From: Limnovirga soli
GTDB taxonomy: Bacteria > Bacteroidota > Bacteroidia > Chitinophagales > Chitinophagaceae
Assembly: GCF_013106755.1 (NCBI RefSeq)
Contig: NZ_WHPF01000010.1
Span: forward strand, 98,335 to 162,334
Direction: 5' to 3'
Length of the DNA stretch: 64,000 bases
The notes below the pieces were generated by a model. It saw only the letters and a program-made list of their open reading frames with translations, made no database searches and was not told the origin of the DNA. Below, piece after piece: positions 24,495-32,478 of this stretch (its first letter is position 1; every line of letters starts with the position of its first letter). Made by a program: the position numbers and the translations under genes.

Positions 24495-24832
24495 TATTTA
24501 ATTACCTCCCCGGATTTTTTTGCAATACGAACTAATTTACCATCAACTTTAGAGCGCTTAATTTTAGAAGGCCCACCAGTTTTAGCATCCCATAACATAA
24601 CATTGCTGATATGAATAGGTGCTTCGATTTTTACAATACCACCTTTGGTATTTTGTGCAGAAGGCTTGGTGTGTTTTGTAATAATATTCACACCTTCTAC
24701 AACCACCCTACCTTTATCAATGATAACGCTAAGTACCTTACGCGGCTTTTTTAAATCTTTATCATCGCCGGCAATAATAACTACTTCATCGCCCTTTTTG
24801 ATATTGTATTTAGGTTTAAATCTGTTGCTCAT
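24494..24832 (-). CDS. rplX: Large ribosomal subunit protein uL24
   Basis: 112 aa with the KOW motif [25 protein letters not shown] at the N-terminus and [32 protein letters not shown] in the middle (given here as a family pattern). It is an early 50S assembly initiator. It overlaps rplE by one base and follows rplN by 86 bp. Confidence 0.96.
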   Translation of the reverse strand: MSNRFKPKYNIKKGDEVVIIAGDDKDLKKPRKVLSVIIDKGRVVVEGVNIITKHTKPSAQNTKGGIVKIEAPIHISNVMLWDAKTGGPSKIKRSKVDGKLVRIAKKSGEVIK

Positions 24833-24918
24833 TGTATATTATTTATGAAGTCAACCTTAGTTTATTTAACTTCTATCTTTCACTACTTTGGTTTATAGTC
24901 TATATTTCTATGTAAGAA

Positions 24919-25287
24919 TTATAGTACTTCAGGAGCCAGAGATATAATTTTCATATATCCTTTATCCCTTAATTCCCTGGCAACAGGGCCGAATATACGG
25001 GTACCTCTTGGCTCATCAGAATTATTTAATAAAACAACTGCATTGTCATCAAAACGGATATAAGATCCATCTTTACGACGCAATTTGTTTTTGGTGCGTA
25101 CAATAACAGCTTTAGAAACTGTGCCCTTTTTAACGCCACCGGCAGGTATTGCATCTTTAACAGTTACAACAATTTTATCGCCAATTTTGGCATAATCCTG
25201 TCCGCTGTTTCCTAATACCCTGATGCAAAGCACTTCTTTGGCACCGCTATTATCAGCTACATTCAATCTACTTTCTTGCTGAATCAT
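24919..25287 (-). CDS. rplN: Large ribosomal subunit protein uL14
   Basis: 122 aa. The start [19 protein letters not shown] and the end [19 protein letters not shown] are near-universal for L14. It contacts L19 and helix 44 of 16S rRNA at a subunit bridge. The 115-bp gap from rpsQ shows nothing recognisable. Confidence 0.98.
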   Translation of the reverse strand: MIQQESRLNVADNSGAKEVLCIRVLGNSGQDYAKIGDKIVVTVKDAIPAGGVKKGTVSKAVIVRTKNKLRRKDGSYIRFDDNAVVLLNNSDEPRGTRIFGPVARELRDKGYMKIISLAPEVL

Positions 25288-25402
25288 CTTTTTAGCTTTG
25301 AGCTCTTTCCACTTATGCGGATTGAACAGTTAAAACATTTTTGATATCAATCAGAGGCTTTCCATGGCTATATAATACAACCAGTGTAGAGCTTGAAAAA
25401 AA

Positions 25403-25660
25403 CTATTTAGCTTTCTCAACAATCTCAACCAAGCGCCAACGTTTTGTTTTGCTTAGCGGACGTGATTCCATGATTTTCACTACATCACCTACAGTACACT
25501 CATTCTTCTCGTCATGGGCATGAAACTTGGTAGTTTTCTTTACGAACTTACCATAGATCGGGTGTTTTACTTTTCTTTCAACAGCAACCGTGATAGTTTT
25601 AGTCATTTTATTGCTGCTAACAACACCAACCTTCGTTTTACGCAAATTTCTTTCAACCAT
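25403..25660 (-). CDS. rpsQ: Small ribosomal subunit protein uS17
   Basis: 85 aa, OB-fold. Signature [19 protein letters not shown] followed by the basic loop [13 protein letters not shown] and the end [19 protein letters not shown]. It binds the 5' domain of 16S rRNA early in assembly. It lies 15 bp after rpmC. Confidence 0.97.
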   Translation of the reverse strand: MVERNLRKTKVGVVSSNKMTKTITVAVERKVKHPIYGKFVKKTTKFHAHDEKNECTVGDVVKIMESRPLSKTKRWRLVEIVEKAK

Positions 25661-25675
25661 TGTTGTATATTTTAA

Positions 25676-25885
25676 TTAGATACCGAGACTTCTTTTCTTT
25701 AATTCAGTATTTAAACGTGATATATCACGTCTTAAGCCACGAATACTCATAGGATTTTCCAGAGGAGAAATTGCATGAGCAAATTCCAGCTTTTTTAAAC
25801 GTAAACTATCTTCTTGTATACGTGCTTTAAGATCAGTCTCGTTCAGATCTTTTAAGCTTTTGTTGAATTCAATTTTCTTAACCAT
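25676..25885 (-). CDS. rpmC: Large ribosomal subunit protein uL29
   Basis: 69 aa, two long helices. The helix-turn pattern LNETDLKARIQEDSLRLKKLEF and the basic loop SIRGLRRDISRLNTELKKR fit L29, which sits at the tunnel exit and contacts trigger factor and SRP. It follows rplP by 74 bp. Confidence 0.95.
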   Translation of the reverse strand: MVKKIEFNKSLKDLNETDLKARIQEDSLRLKKLEFAHAISPLENPMSIRGLRRDISRLNTELKKRSLGI

Positions 25886-25959
25886 TGTTGTTCAATTTGA
25901 AAACTTTGTAATTGCACTGTACCCATTAGATACTATGCCATTTTCACATTGTTTTATTA

Positions 25960-26376
25960 TTATTGTAAGTCTCTTCTTACAATGAATTTTGTTTTAACAG
26001 GCAATTTTTGCGAAGCAAGATGCATTGCATCTTTAGCTACTTGCTCAGATACACCATCACATTCAAATATGATGCGACCTGGCTCAATAACCGCTGCAAA
26101 ATATTCAGGGTTACCTTTACCTTTACCCATCCTTACCTCTAATGGCTTTTTGGTGATTGGCTTGTCAGGAAAAATCCTAATCCACACATTACCTTCACGT
26201 TTCATAGCACGTGTCATTGCCTGACGGGCAGCTTCAATCTGACGATTGGTTAACCAAATGGCTTCTAAGGACTTGAGTGCAAAAGAACCAAAAGCTATAC
26301 TGGTGCCACGCTTGGCAACTTCACGTATACGACCTTTTTGTGCTTTTCTATGTTTCGTTCTTTTCGGCTGTAACAT
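25960..26376 (-). CDS. rplP: Large ribosomal subunit protein uL16
   Basis: 138 aa. The start [16 protein letters not shown], the core [19 protein letters not shown] and the [19 protein letters not shown] loop, which reaches the A-site tRNA, are all canonical. It is a late 50S assembly protein needed for peptidyl transfer. Order rpsC-rplP-rpmC is standard. Confidence 0.98.
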   Translation of the reverse strand: MLQPKRTKHRKAQKGRIREVAKRGTSIAFGSFALKSLEAIWLTNRQIEAARQAMTRAMKREGNVWIRIFPDKPITKKPLEVRMGKGKGNPEYFAAVIEPGRIIFECDGVSEQVAKDAMHLASQKLPVKTKFIVRRDLQ

Positions 26377-26458
26377 TTTAAATTCAATTTGATCATTCGG
26401 CTTTGTACAGTTTTTTTTAAAACTTCGTATAAAACCTATGGAACTTTAATTAATGTAA

Positions 26459-27247
26459 TTATCTTCTTCTTTCTCCACCACCTCTTCTATCTCCACCACC
26501 GCCGCCGCGTCTGTCATCTCTTCTTTCAGGCCTTTCGTTTCTGTCACCTTCTCTTCTATCTCTTCTATCACTAACATCACTCTTACCACCTACAAAGTTT
26601 GGATTTAACTCTCTTTTGCCTAAAACCTCACCTTTACAAATCCATACCTTGATACCAATTTTACCATAAACGGTTAAGGCAAAAATAGAAGCGTAATCTA
26701 TATCCATACGATAAGTATGTAATGGAACACGACCTTGCTTAATTTCTTCTGAACGTGCAATTTCAGCACCACCTAAACGACCGCTTACTTTTACTTTGAT
26801 ACCTTCAGCACCCATACGTAAGGTAGATGCGATGGCCATTTTGATGGCACGTTTGTAGTTGATACGATTTTCAATCTGCCTGGCTATCGTGTCTCCAACA
26901 ATGTTGGCATCCAATTCCGGGCGGCGTATTTCAAGAATGTTGATCTGCACATCATCTTTGCTGGTCAATTTCTTCAACTCTTCTTTAATACGATCTACTT
27001 CGTTACCACCTTTACCGATAATGATACCAGGTTTAGATGTATGTATTGTAACAATTAACTTACCTAATGTACGCTCAATAACAATCTTGGCTATGCCACC
27101 TTTATTGATACGGGCATTCAGGTATGTTCTTATCTTGTTATCCTCGATAAGTTTGTTAGCATAATCTTTTTTACTAGCATACCAGTTGCTCTCCCATCCG
27201 CGGATGATACCTAACCTGTTACCAATAGGATTTGCTTTCTGACCCAT
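26459..27247 (-). CDS. rpsC: Small ribosomal subunit protein uS3 with Arg/Gly-rich tail
   Basis: 262 aa. N-terminal [22 protein letters not shown] domain with [15 protein letters not shown], and the C-terminal S3 domain with [14 protein letters not shown] and [14 protein letters not shown]. Beyond about residue 215 an extra tail rich in Arg, Asp and Gly (many RR, RD and GGG runs) adds about 45 residues compared with the E. coli protein. The tail is probably disordered and RNA-binding. S3 lines the mRNA entry tunnel. It lies 82 bp before rplP. Confidence 0.97.
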   Translation of the reverse strand: MGQKANPIGNRLGIIRGWESNWYASKKDYANKLIEDNKIRTYLNARINKGGIAKIVIERTLGKLIVTIHTSKPGIIIGKGGNEVDRIKEELKKLTSKDDVQINILEIRRPELDANIVGDTIARQIENRINYKRAIKMAIASTLRMGAEGIKVKVSGRLGGAEIARSEEIKQGRVPLHTYRMDIDYASIFALTVYGKIGIKVWICKGEVLGKRELNPNFVGGKSDVSDRRDRREGDRNERPERRDDRRGGGGGDRRGGGERRR

Positions 27248-27268
27248 ATTATCGTTTAAAAATTTTTA

Positions 27269-27613
27269 TTAATTTTTTGAATCAACAATGATAGTTACAT
27301 GATTACTACGTTTACGAACCCTGTAACCACGACCCTGTGGAGCCGGACGCATACGTTTTAATACACGGCCACCATCTACAAAAACCGTTTTAACTATCAG
27401 GCTGGCATCTGCTGCGCTTTTACCTTCGTTCTTTTGCTCCCAGTTATTAATAGCGCTCTTTAACAATTTTGCCAATGGTATAGCATTATGTTGTGGATGA
27501 TGCTCCAGAATACCCAGTGCTTTTTCCACTTCCATATTCCTTATAACATCTGCCAGCAAACGCATCTTACGCGGACCCGTAGGATAATTTCTAAGTTTTG
27601 CTACTGCTTCCAT
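27269..27613 (-). CDS. rplV: Large ribosomal subunit protein uL22
   Basis: 114 aa. Core pattern NYPTGPRKMRLLADVIRN, followed by the tunnel-lining beta-hairpin MRPAPQGRGYRVRKRSNHVTI. This hairpin reaches the constriction of the nascent peptide tunnel, where macrolide-resistance changes arise. It lies 21 bp before rpsC. Confidence 0.97.
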   Translation of the reverse strand: MEAVAKLRNYPTGPRKMRLLADVIRNMEVEKALGILEHHPQHNAIPLAKLLKSAINNWEQKNEGKSAADASLIVKTVFVDGGRVLKRMRPAPQGRGYRVRKRSNHVTIIVDSKN

Positions 27614-27682
27614 TTTTTCAGTTTCTTTTATTGAGTTGCTCGTTAAACCGGCTTGCCTTTACAAACCAATAAAACTAATTAC

Positions 27683-27952
27683 TTATTTTTTGCTACCAGA
27701 GTGACCTTTAAAATTTCTGGTTGGTGCAAATTCACCCAGCTTATGACTTACCATAAATTCTGTAACATACACAGGTATAAACTTATTACCATTATGTACT
27801 GCGAAAGTATGACCTACAAAGTCTGGAGTAATTGTTGAGCGACGGCTCCACGTTTTAATTACAGACCTTTTGCTTTTGCCTTCGTTCATAGATAATACCT
27901 TTTCTTCCAGGTTTGCATCTACGTAAGGACCTTTTTTAATCGAACGACCCAT
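27683..27952 (-). CDS. rpsS: Small ribosomal subunit protein uS19
   Basis: 89 aa. The start [15 protein letters not shown], the core [24 protein letters not shown] and the signature [21 protein letters not shown] are all standard. It lies in the 30S head near the A-site tRNA. The 186-bp gap to rplB holds the second compact repeat pair. Confidence 0.98.
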   Translation of the reverse strand: MGRSIKKGPYVDANLEEKVLSMNEGKSKRSVIKTWSRRSTITPDFVGHTFAVHNGNKFIPVYVTEFMVSHKLGEFAPTRNFKGHSGSKK

Positions 27953-28028
27953 GAGGATTTACGATTTAATGATTTTCGATTTCTGTTTCTATTTTGGAAT
28001 CAGGCTTTTGTTCTTTTATCATCTTTTG

Positions 28029-28096
28029 TTGTGTCACTCACTTGTACTGTATTTCTTTGCTCAGCAAAAATCTAACAGTTGAAGAGTGCGACGCAA
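28029..28096. repeat. Compact repeat pair between rplB and rpsS
   Basis: Left arm TTGTGTCACTCACTTGTAC at 28029-28047, identical to that at 22326, and right arm GTGCGACGCAA at 28086-28096, with TTTGCTCAGCAAA between. Total span is the same as the copy at 22326-22393. Confidence 0.85.
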
Positions 28097-28138
28097 GTAA
28101 AGTTTCATTTATTTACAAGAGCCCGGTTAATGCTTTAC

Positions 28139-28978
28139 TTATTTGGCCAGTTTTTTACCGTTGCTGCGAACAATAATCAGCTTATCGCTGCCTTTGCCCT
28201 TAGTACGTGTTTTAAGACCTCTTGAGTATTGGCCGTTCCTTGAACGAGGCTGTCCACCTGAAGCTTTACCTTCACCACCACCCATTGGGTGATCTACTGG
28301 GTTCATGGCAACACCCCTGTTTCTTGGGCGAATACCTTTCCATCTGTTTCTACCGGCTTTACCCATGGTTTCCAGATTATGGTCTCCATTAGATACAACA
28401 CCTACGGTTGCATAGCAATTAATTAATACTTTGCGTAATTCACCAGAAGGCATTTTTAAGATAGCGTATTTTTCTTCTTTGTTACTTAACTGTGAAGAGG
28501 TACCTGCGCTTCTTACCAATTTACCACCCTGACCTGGTTGCATTTCAATATTATGAATCATAGTACCTAATGGTATATTTTTCATTTTTAATGCATTACC
28601 AATTTCAGGTGCTACTGCATCGCCAGAGATTACTTTTGTACCTACCTGTATACCCTGTGGTGCAAGTATGTATCTTTTTTCACCATCTGCATATTGTAAC
28701 AAAGCGATGAATGCTGTACGGTTTGGATCGTACTCTACAGACATTACAGTTGCTTCAATTTCCTTTTTATCACGTTTCCAATCTATAATACGATAGTGCT
28801 TTTTGTGACCACCACCAATATAACGCATTGCACGACGACCCTGTGAGTTACGACCACCAGTTTTGCTGATAGACTCAATTAAGCTCTTTTCAGGTTTGTT
28901 GGTAGTAATTTCAGCAAAGGCGTTACCAATTCTCCATCTGGTGCCTGCTGTAATTGGTTTATATTTTCTAAGTGCCAT
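28139..28978 (-). CDS. rplB: Large ribosomal subunit protein uL2
   Basis: 279 aa. Seen are the N-terminal RNA-binding domain, [18 protein letters not shown], the [19 protein letters not shown] region, and the peptidyl-transferase-proximal loop [18 protein letters not shown] with the key histidine. It supports subunit joining and peptidyl transfer. It lies 103 bp after rplW. Confidence 0.98.
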   Translation of the reverse strand: MALRKYKPITAGTRWRIGNAFAEITTNKPEKSLIESISKTGGRNSQGRRAMRYIGGGHKKHYRIIDWKRDKKEIEATVMSVEYDPNRTAFIALLQYADGEKRYILAPQGIQVGTKVISGDAVAPEIGNALKMKNIPLGTMIHNIEMQPGQGGKLVRSAGTSSQLSNKEEKYAILKMPSGELRKVLINCYATVGVVSNGDHNLETMGKAGRNRWKGIRPRNRGVAMNPVDHPMGGGEGKASGGQPRSRNGQYSRGLKTRTKGKGSDKLIIVRSNGKKLAK

Positions 28979-29081
28979 ACCCTGATTCGCCTTAGGCGAT
29001 AAACTTTTGGTTATAAAATATTTTCAACTTTTGCGGTAGTTGAACTACCATTCTTTATACTTCTAAACTTCTTTACAGAAA

Positions 29082-29381
29082 TTAGATATTTGCGTACAGG
29101 TCAATAGTTTCACCTTCTGCTACAGTTACATAAGCCTTTTTGTATGAAGGCTTAACACCTTTAATAAAACCTGCTTTTGTAAATTTGGTTTTATTTTTTC
29201 CGGGAACCACCACTGTATTTACTTCAGTTACAGATACGCCGTAGAATTTTTCTACCGCATCTTTAATTTCAAGCTTATTAGCCCTACGGTGCACTTTGAA
29301 AGTAAATCTTCTCAATTTATCTTGCTGAGCATTTGCTTTCTCAGTAAGTATTGGCTTTATTAAAACTTCTGTCGGTTGCAT
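29082..29381 (-). CDS. rplW: Large ribosomal subunit protein uL23
   Basis: 99 aa. ILTEKANAQQDKLRRFTFKV, ANKLEIKDAVEKFYGVSVTEVNT and the arginine/lysine loop that contacts 23S rRNA domain III fit L23, the main docking site for trigger factor and SRP at the tunnel exit. It is 27 bp after rplD. Confidence 0.97.
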   Translation of the reverse strand: MQPTEVLIKPILTEKANAQQDKLRRFTFKVHRRANKLEIKDAVEKFYGVSVTEVNTVVVPGKNKTKFTKAGFIKGVKPSYKKAYVTVAEGETIDLYANI

Positions 29382-29408
29382 TTTTTATATCATTGAAACG
29401 TTACTCAA

Positions 29409-30047
29409 TTATGCTTCTACAGCACTATCTTGATCGGTAAATATTTTTGCCGCATTCTCAGTTAGTACCAAAACATCAGCATTTATTATATCGTATGTGT
29501 TAATGTCTGATAATAAAACACTGGCAATGTTGGGAACGTTACGTGTGCTTAAATAAAGATTTTCATCAAAGCCAGGTGTAACAAACAAAGTTTTCTTTGA
29601 TGCAACCTTTAAACCGCTCATTATACCCATGAACTGGCTTGTTTTAGGAACATCCATATTGATGTCTTCAACAACAACAATTGCATTTTCCTTTGCTTTA
29701 TAGGTAAGGGCACTCATTTTGGCAAGGTCCTTTACTTTCTTATTTAATTTAATATCCCATTTGTGGGGTTTAGGTCCAAAAATAGTACCACCACCTTTGT
29801 ATAACGGGTTACGTATATTACCTTTTCTTGAACCACCGGTACCTTTTTGTTTGTGCAGTTTACGACTGGCACCTTTTACTTCGGCACGGGTTTTTACTTT
29901 ATGTGTACCCTGGCGTTGAGCAGCAAGGTATTGTTTAACAGCCAGGTAAATTACGTGGTCATTAGGTTCAATACCGAAAATATCTTCCGGTAACTCTAAT
30001 GTTCTACCGGTTTTCTCGCCTTGTATATTATAAACGTCTACTTGCAT
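29409..30047 (-). CDS. rplD: Large ribosomal subunit protein uL4
   Basis: 212 aa. The tunnel loop signature KTRAEVKGASRKLHKQKGTG and GNIRNPLYKGGGTIFGPKP are clear. In E. coli L4 also represses the S10 operon through its leader; whether that applies here is unknown, but the long rplC leader upstream is a place where it could act. It lies 18 bp after rplC. Confidence 0.97.
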   Translation of the reverse strand: MQVDVYNIQGEKTGRTLELPEDIFGIEPNDHVIYLAVKQYLAAQRQGTHKVKTRAEVKGASRKLHKQKGTGGSRKGNIRNPLYKGGGTIFGPKPHKWDIKLNKKVKDLAKMSALTYKAKENAIVVVEDINMDVPKTSQFMGIMSGLKVASKKTLFVTPGFDENLYLSTRNVPNIASVLLSDINTYDIINADVLVLTENAAKIFTDQDSAVEA

Positions 30048-30065
30048 TTTACTTCAGATTAAAGT

Positions 30066-30683
30066 TTACTTCTGGATTAAAACTATTGAACCGATATGAC
30101 CCGGTACTGATCCGCTGATAAGAATGTAATTTTTTTCAGCAAAGATTTTTACCACCTTTAAGCCTTTCAATTTCACCCTGTCGCTACCCATACGGCCAGC
30201 CATTCTCATTCCTTTAAATACCCTTGAAGGATAAGAAGAACCACCAATAGAACCTGGTGCACGTGAACGGTCGTGCTGGCCATGCGATTGTTCGCCAACA
30301 CCGTGGAAGCCATGGCGTTTTACAACACCCTGAAAACCTTTACCCTTGGTTGTACCTACAACTTCAACTTTATCGCCTTCAGCGAAAATGTCTACAGTTA
30401 CGGTTTCACCTAAATTTTTATCCAGAGAAGAATCACGAAATTCTTTTACAAATTTCTTAGCTGATGTATTAGCTTTTGCGAAGTGATTTGTTTCGGCTTG
30501 CGTGGAGTGCTTTTCTTTTTTATCGCCGAAAGCAAGTTGTAATGCATTATAACCGTCAGACTCCTGAGTCTTAACCTGAGTTACAACGCAAGGACCAGCT
30601 TCAATAATTGTACAAGCAGTTTGCTTGCCATCCGGGGTAAAGATGCTGGTCATCCCGATTTTTTTTCCAATAATACCTTTCAT
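30066..30683 (-). CDS. rplC: Large ribosomal subunit protein uL3
   Basis: 205 aa from the ATG at 30681-30683 ([15 protein letters not shown]). A longer reading from 30746 would add 21 residues not found in L3. The conserved loop [37 protein letters not shown] approaches the peptidyl transferase centre (shown here as the family region). It is one of the first proteins to bind 23S rRNA. It is preceded by a 281-bp untranslated stretch. Confidence 0.97.
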   Translation of the reverse strand: MKGIIGKKIGMTSIFTPDGKQTACTIIEAGPCVVTQVKTQESDGYNALQLAFGDKKEKHSTQAETNHFAKANTSAKKFVKEFRDSSLDKNLGETVTVDIFAEGDKVEVVGTTKGKGFQGVVKRHGFHGVGEQSHGQHDRSRAPGSIGGSSYPSRVFKGMRMAGRMGSDRVKLKGLKVVKIFAEKNYILISGSVPGHIGSIVLIQK

Positions 30684-30964
30684 CGTTTGTTTGCGGTTTG
30701 CGCCCCGCATGGTTGTGAGGACATTTCGCCGATGTGCGAAATTCAATCCTTGTTTGCCTACGACCTTTTCCGTTGTTTCTCAAACTGTTGAGAGAGGAAG
30801 TACCGTTGGTAAACAAACCTCGAAGGGCTTGTTCATATGTTTAACCAGGTGCTTTGTTGCACAAGGTTGATGTATGTTGTTGATCAGAGCTCCTTTTTTC
30901 CTTTCAGAGTTGGGAGATAATTCAATTTATAAGAACTTGTATTGCCAGCCTTTCGGCGGCAGGC
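30684..30964 (-). promoter_or_regulatory. Long leader between rpsJ and rplC, possible regulatory RNA
   Basis: 281 bp without a supported gene inside an otherwise tight operon. The minus strand holds GCCTGCCGCCGAAAGGCTGGC just after rpsJ, and two GC-containing segments, GGTTTGTTTACC and GTAGGCAAACAAGG, that can pair. A short ORF of 18 codons (30836 to 30780, starting MNKPFEVCLPTV) could be a leader peptide. No known leader family recognised; a ribosomal protein autoregulatory structure is possible. Confidence 0.35.
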
Positions 30965-31270
30965 TTATGCCTTAATTTCTACCTCAACACCAGATGGCAG
31001 GTCTAATTTACTCAACGCATCTACTGTTCTTGATGATGAAGTGTAGATATCCAATAATCTCTTGTGCGTACACAATTGAAATTGTTCACGGCTTTTCTTG
31101 TTCACGTGTGGTGAACGAAGAACAGTGAAAATTCGCTTGTGTGTAGGCAAAGGAATTGGACCTGTAACTACTGCTCCTGTGCTGCGCACAGTTTTTACGA
31201 TTTTCTCAGCAGATTTATCTACCAAGCTATGATCGTATGATTGTAATTTTATTCTTATTCTTTGAGACAT
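30965..31270 (-). CDS. rpsJ: Small ribosomal subunit protein uS10
   Basis: 101 aa. [45 protein letters not shown] and the end [13 protein letters not shown] are canonical. It acts in the 30S head and in NusB-linked antitermination. It is the first gene of the operon here: no fusA, rpsG or rpsL upstream. A consensus promoter lies about 30 bp upstream. Confidence 0.98.
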   Translation of the reverse strand: MSQRIRIKLQSYDHSLVDKSAEKIVKTVRSTGAVVTGPIPLPTHKRIFTVLRSPHVNKKSREQFQLCTHKRLLDIYTSSSRTVDALSKLDLPSGVEVEIKA

Positions 31271-31299
31271 ATCTTAAGCCAATTTTCAGATTGGGAGCG

Positions 31300-31330
31300 C
31301 AAAGGTAAGGGGATGGATATTAACTGACAA
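31300..31330 (-). promoter_or_regulatory. Promoter of the S10-spc ribosomal operon
   Basis: On the minus strand CTTG ends at 31328, then 20 bp, then TACCTTTG at 31307-31300. This fits the Bacteroidota consensus TTTG-N19-21-TAnnTTTG. Transcription would start near 31294, about 24 nt before rpsJ. Confidence 0.75.
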
Positions 31331-31558
31331 GAATATTTGCAATGTTTTTAAAAAAAAGAGCAATTATTTTTTAAAAATGTGCCTGTCAAGTAAAAATATA
31401 GGTTTTTTGGGTAAAAAAGGGTGGTTTTAGGCTTCTGATTATCTTTCAAAATTAATTGCTAGTGCAGTTTTTGCAACATGAGGGCATAATTTATTGTAAA
31501 CAGCATCGAGGTAGATGATTTAAGCCAAACCACAGAATGTGCTGCCATTTTGCTAAAC

Positions 31559-31577
31559 GTACAAGAGTGCGACGCAA
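31559..31577 (-). repeat. Dispersed GTCGCAC repeat, single arm
   Basis: GTACAAGAGTGCGACGCAA followed by GTAAAGCTGC and, 20 bp on, GGCCTGGCCAATAAAAA. It lies in the 354-bp gap between the rpsJ promoter and the gene at 31625; the rest of that gap is AT-rich with no gene seen. Confidence 0.9.
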
Positions 31578-31624
31578 GTAAAGCTGCTTTTTATTCTATG
31601 GCCTGGCCAATAAAAACACATTTG

Positions 31625-32212
31625 CTATTCTATTATATACATACCGGCAGGGGAATAACAGGCTGGTAAGCCAGCGCCTATACCTGTTGCAGGCAAAACG
31701 CCGCCAATGATGCGGCCATCCCATTTAAAAGTGGCTGATTTAGCTTTAGCTTCAATTACATTTTGCCTGAATGGCATGGGAAAAGGGTCTCTGTTATAAT
31801 ATTGTGCAGGGTCAAAATCGCTCATTTCCAACTCACAAATATGGCCGGCAACAGCAATTTTTACACTTACATTTCCCGGAAAATGCACATTTACGTCAAT
31901 ATCTGCCACATAAACCGGTGCCCGTTCAAATGGTGTACCCTTAAAAATGGCCGGACCATAATAGGCCCCCAGGGCCTCGTTGGCACAAATAAATCCAAAA
32001 AAATCAGGTATTTCTTTCATATCAGGATTAATCAGCAGCATTCCTCCCGGTGCTATTCCCCAGGGTGTATTGGTAAAACGTGCCGTATGTACCAATACAT
32101 TGGGCAACATGGCGTCTTCAGAAGGTTTTAACATGGCATCAACACCATCTGTCCACGAAAGAAAATCAGTTGTATAATGCTGGCCATGATTACGAGTAAT
32201 TAGATTGTTCAT
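31625..32212 (-). CDS. Unrecognised protein between rpsJ and alaS
   Basis: 195 aa, no signal peptide and no membrane segment. The composition is balanced and the frame fully open, with an ATG start (MNNLITRNHGQHY), so it looks like a real gene. Notable stretches: FLSWTDGVDAML, PWGIAPGGMLLINPDMKE, FERAPVYVADIDVNVHFPG, then a beta-rich part ending GAGLPACYSPAGMYIIE. The many aromatic and Gly-Pro turns suggest a beta-structured enzyme or binding protein. I do not recognise the family. Gaps on both sides contain dispersed repeats, so it forms its own transcription unit; it is convergent with nothing and follows the direction of alaS. Confidence 0.75.
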   Translation of the reverse strand: MNNLITRNHGQHYTTDFLSWTDGVDAMLKPSEDAMLPNVLVHTARFTNTPWGIAPGGMLLINPDMKEIPDFFGFICANEALGAYYGPAIFKGTPFERAPVYVADIDVNVHFPGNVSVKIAVAGHICELEMSDFDPAQYYNRDPFPMPFRQNVIEAKAKSATFKWDGRIIGGVLPATGIGAGLPACYSPAGMYIIE

Positions 32213-32360
32213 ATCAGTTTTTGTTTAAGTTTGTTGAGAGTTTAAAAGTATTTATACCAGTAAAATATAACATACCCAACAAATGGTATTTATGGCCCTT
32301 TTTACAAATTATTGTATTGAAAATTTGTGACCCCAACTGTATGCGGGAATGATGCTTTAC

Positions 32361-32379
32361 TTGCGTCGCACTCTTATAC
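32361..32379 (+). repeat. Dispersed GTCGCAC repeat, single arm
   Basis: TTGCGTCGCACTCTTATAC (one change from consensus), preceded by GATGCTTTAC and followed by TGCAACAATACTATTGGGCC. Confidence 0.88.
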
Positions 32380-32428
32380 TGCAACAATACTATTGGGCCA
32401 TAAAAACAGGTTAAGTAAGTTCCTAAAA

Positions 32429-32463
32429 TAAAAAGGGCCACCTGTTAACAGATGGCCCTTTTA
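32429..32463. terminator. Bidirectional-type terminator after alaS
   Basis: AAAAGGGCCA and TGGCCCTTTT pair, with a further inner CCTGTTAACAG pairing, and A/T tracts on both sides. It lies 16 bp past the alaS stop. Confidence 0.88.
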
Positions 32464-32478
32464 CTAATTTTGCCCGGT

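Noticed and set aside
30601..30870. Open frames over the rplC leader on both strands (71 and 81 codons)
   Set aside because: Composition and overlap with rplC suggest chance; only the 18-codon ORF at 30780-30836 was kept as a weak possibility.
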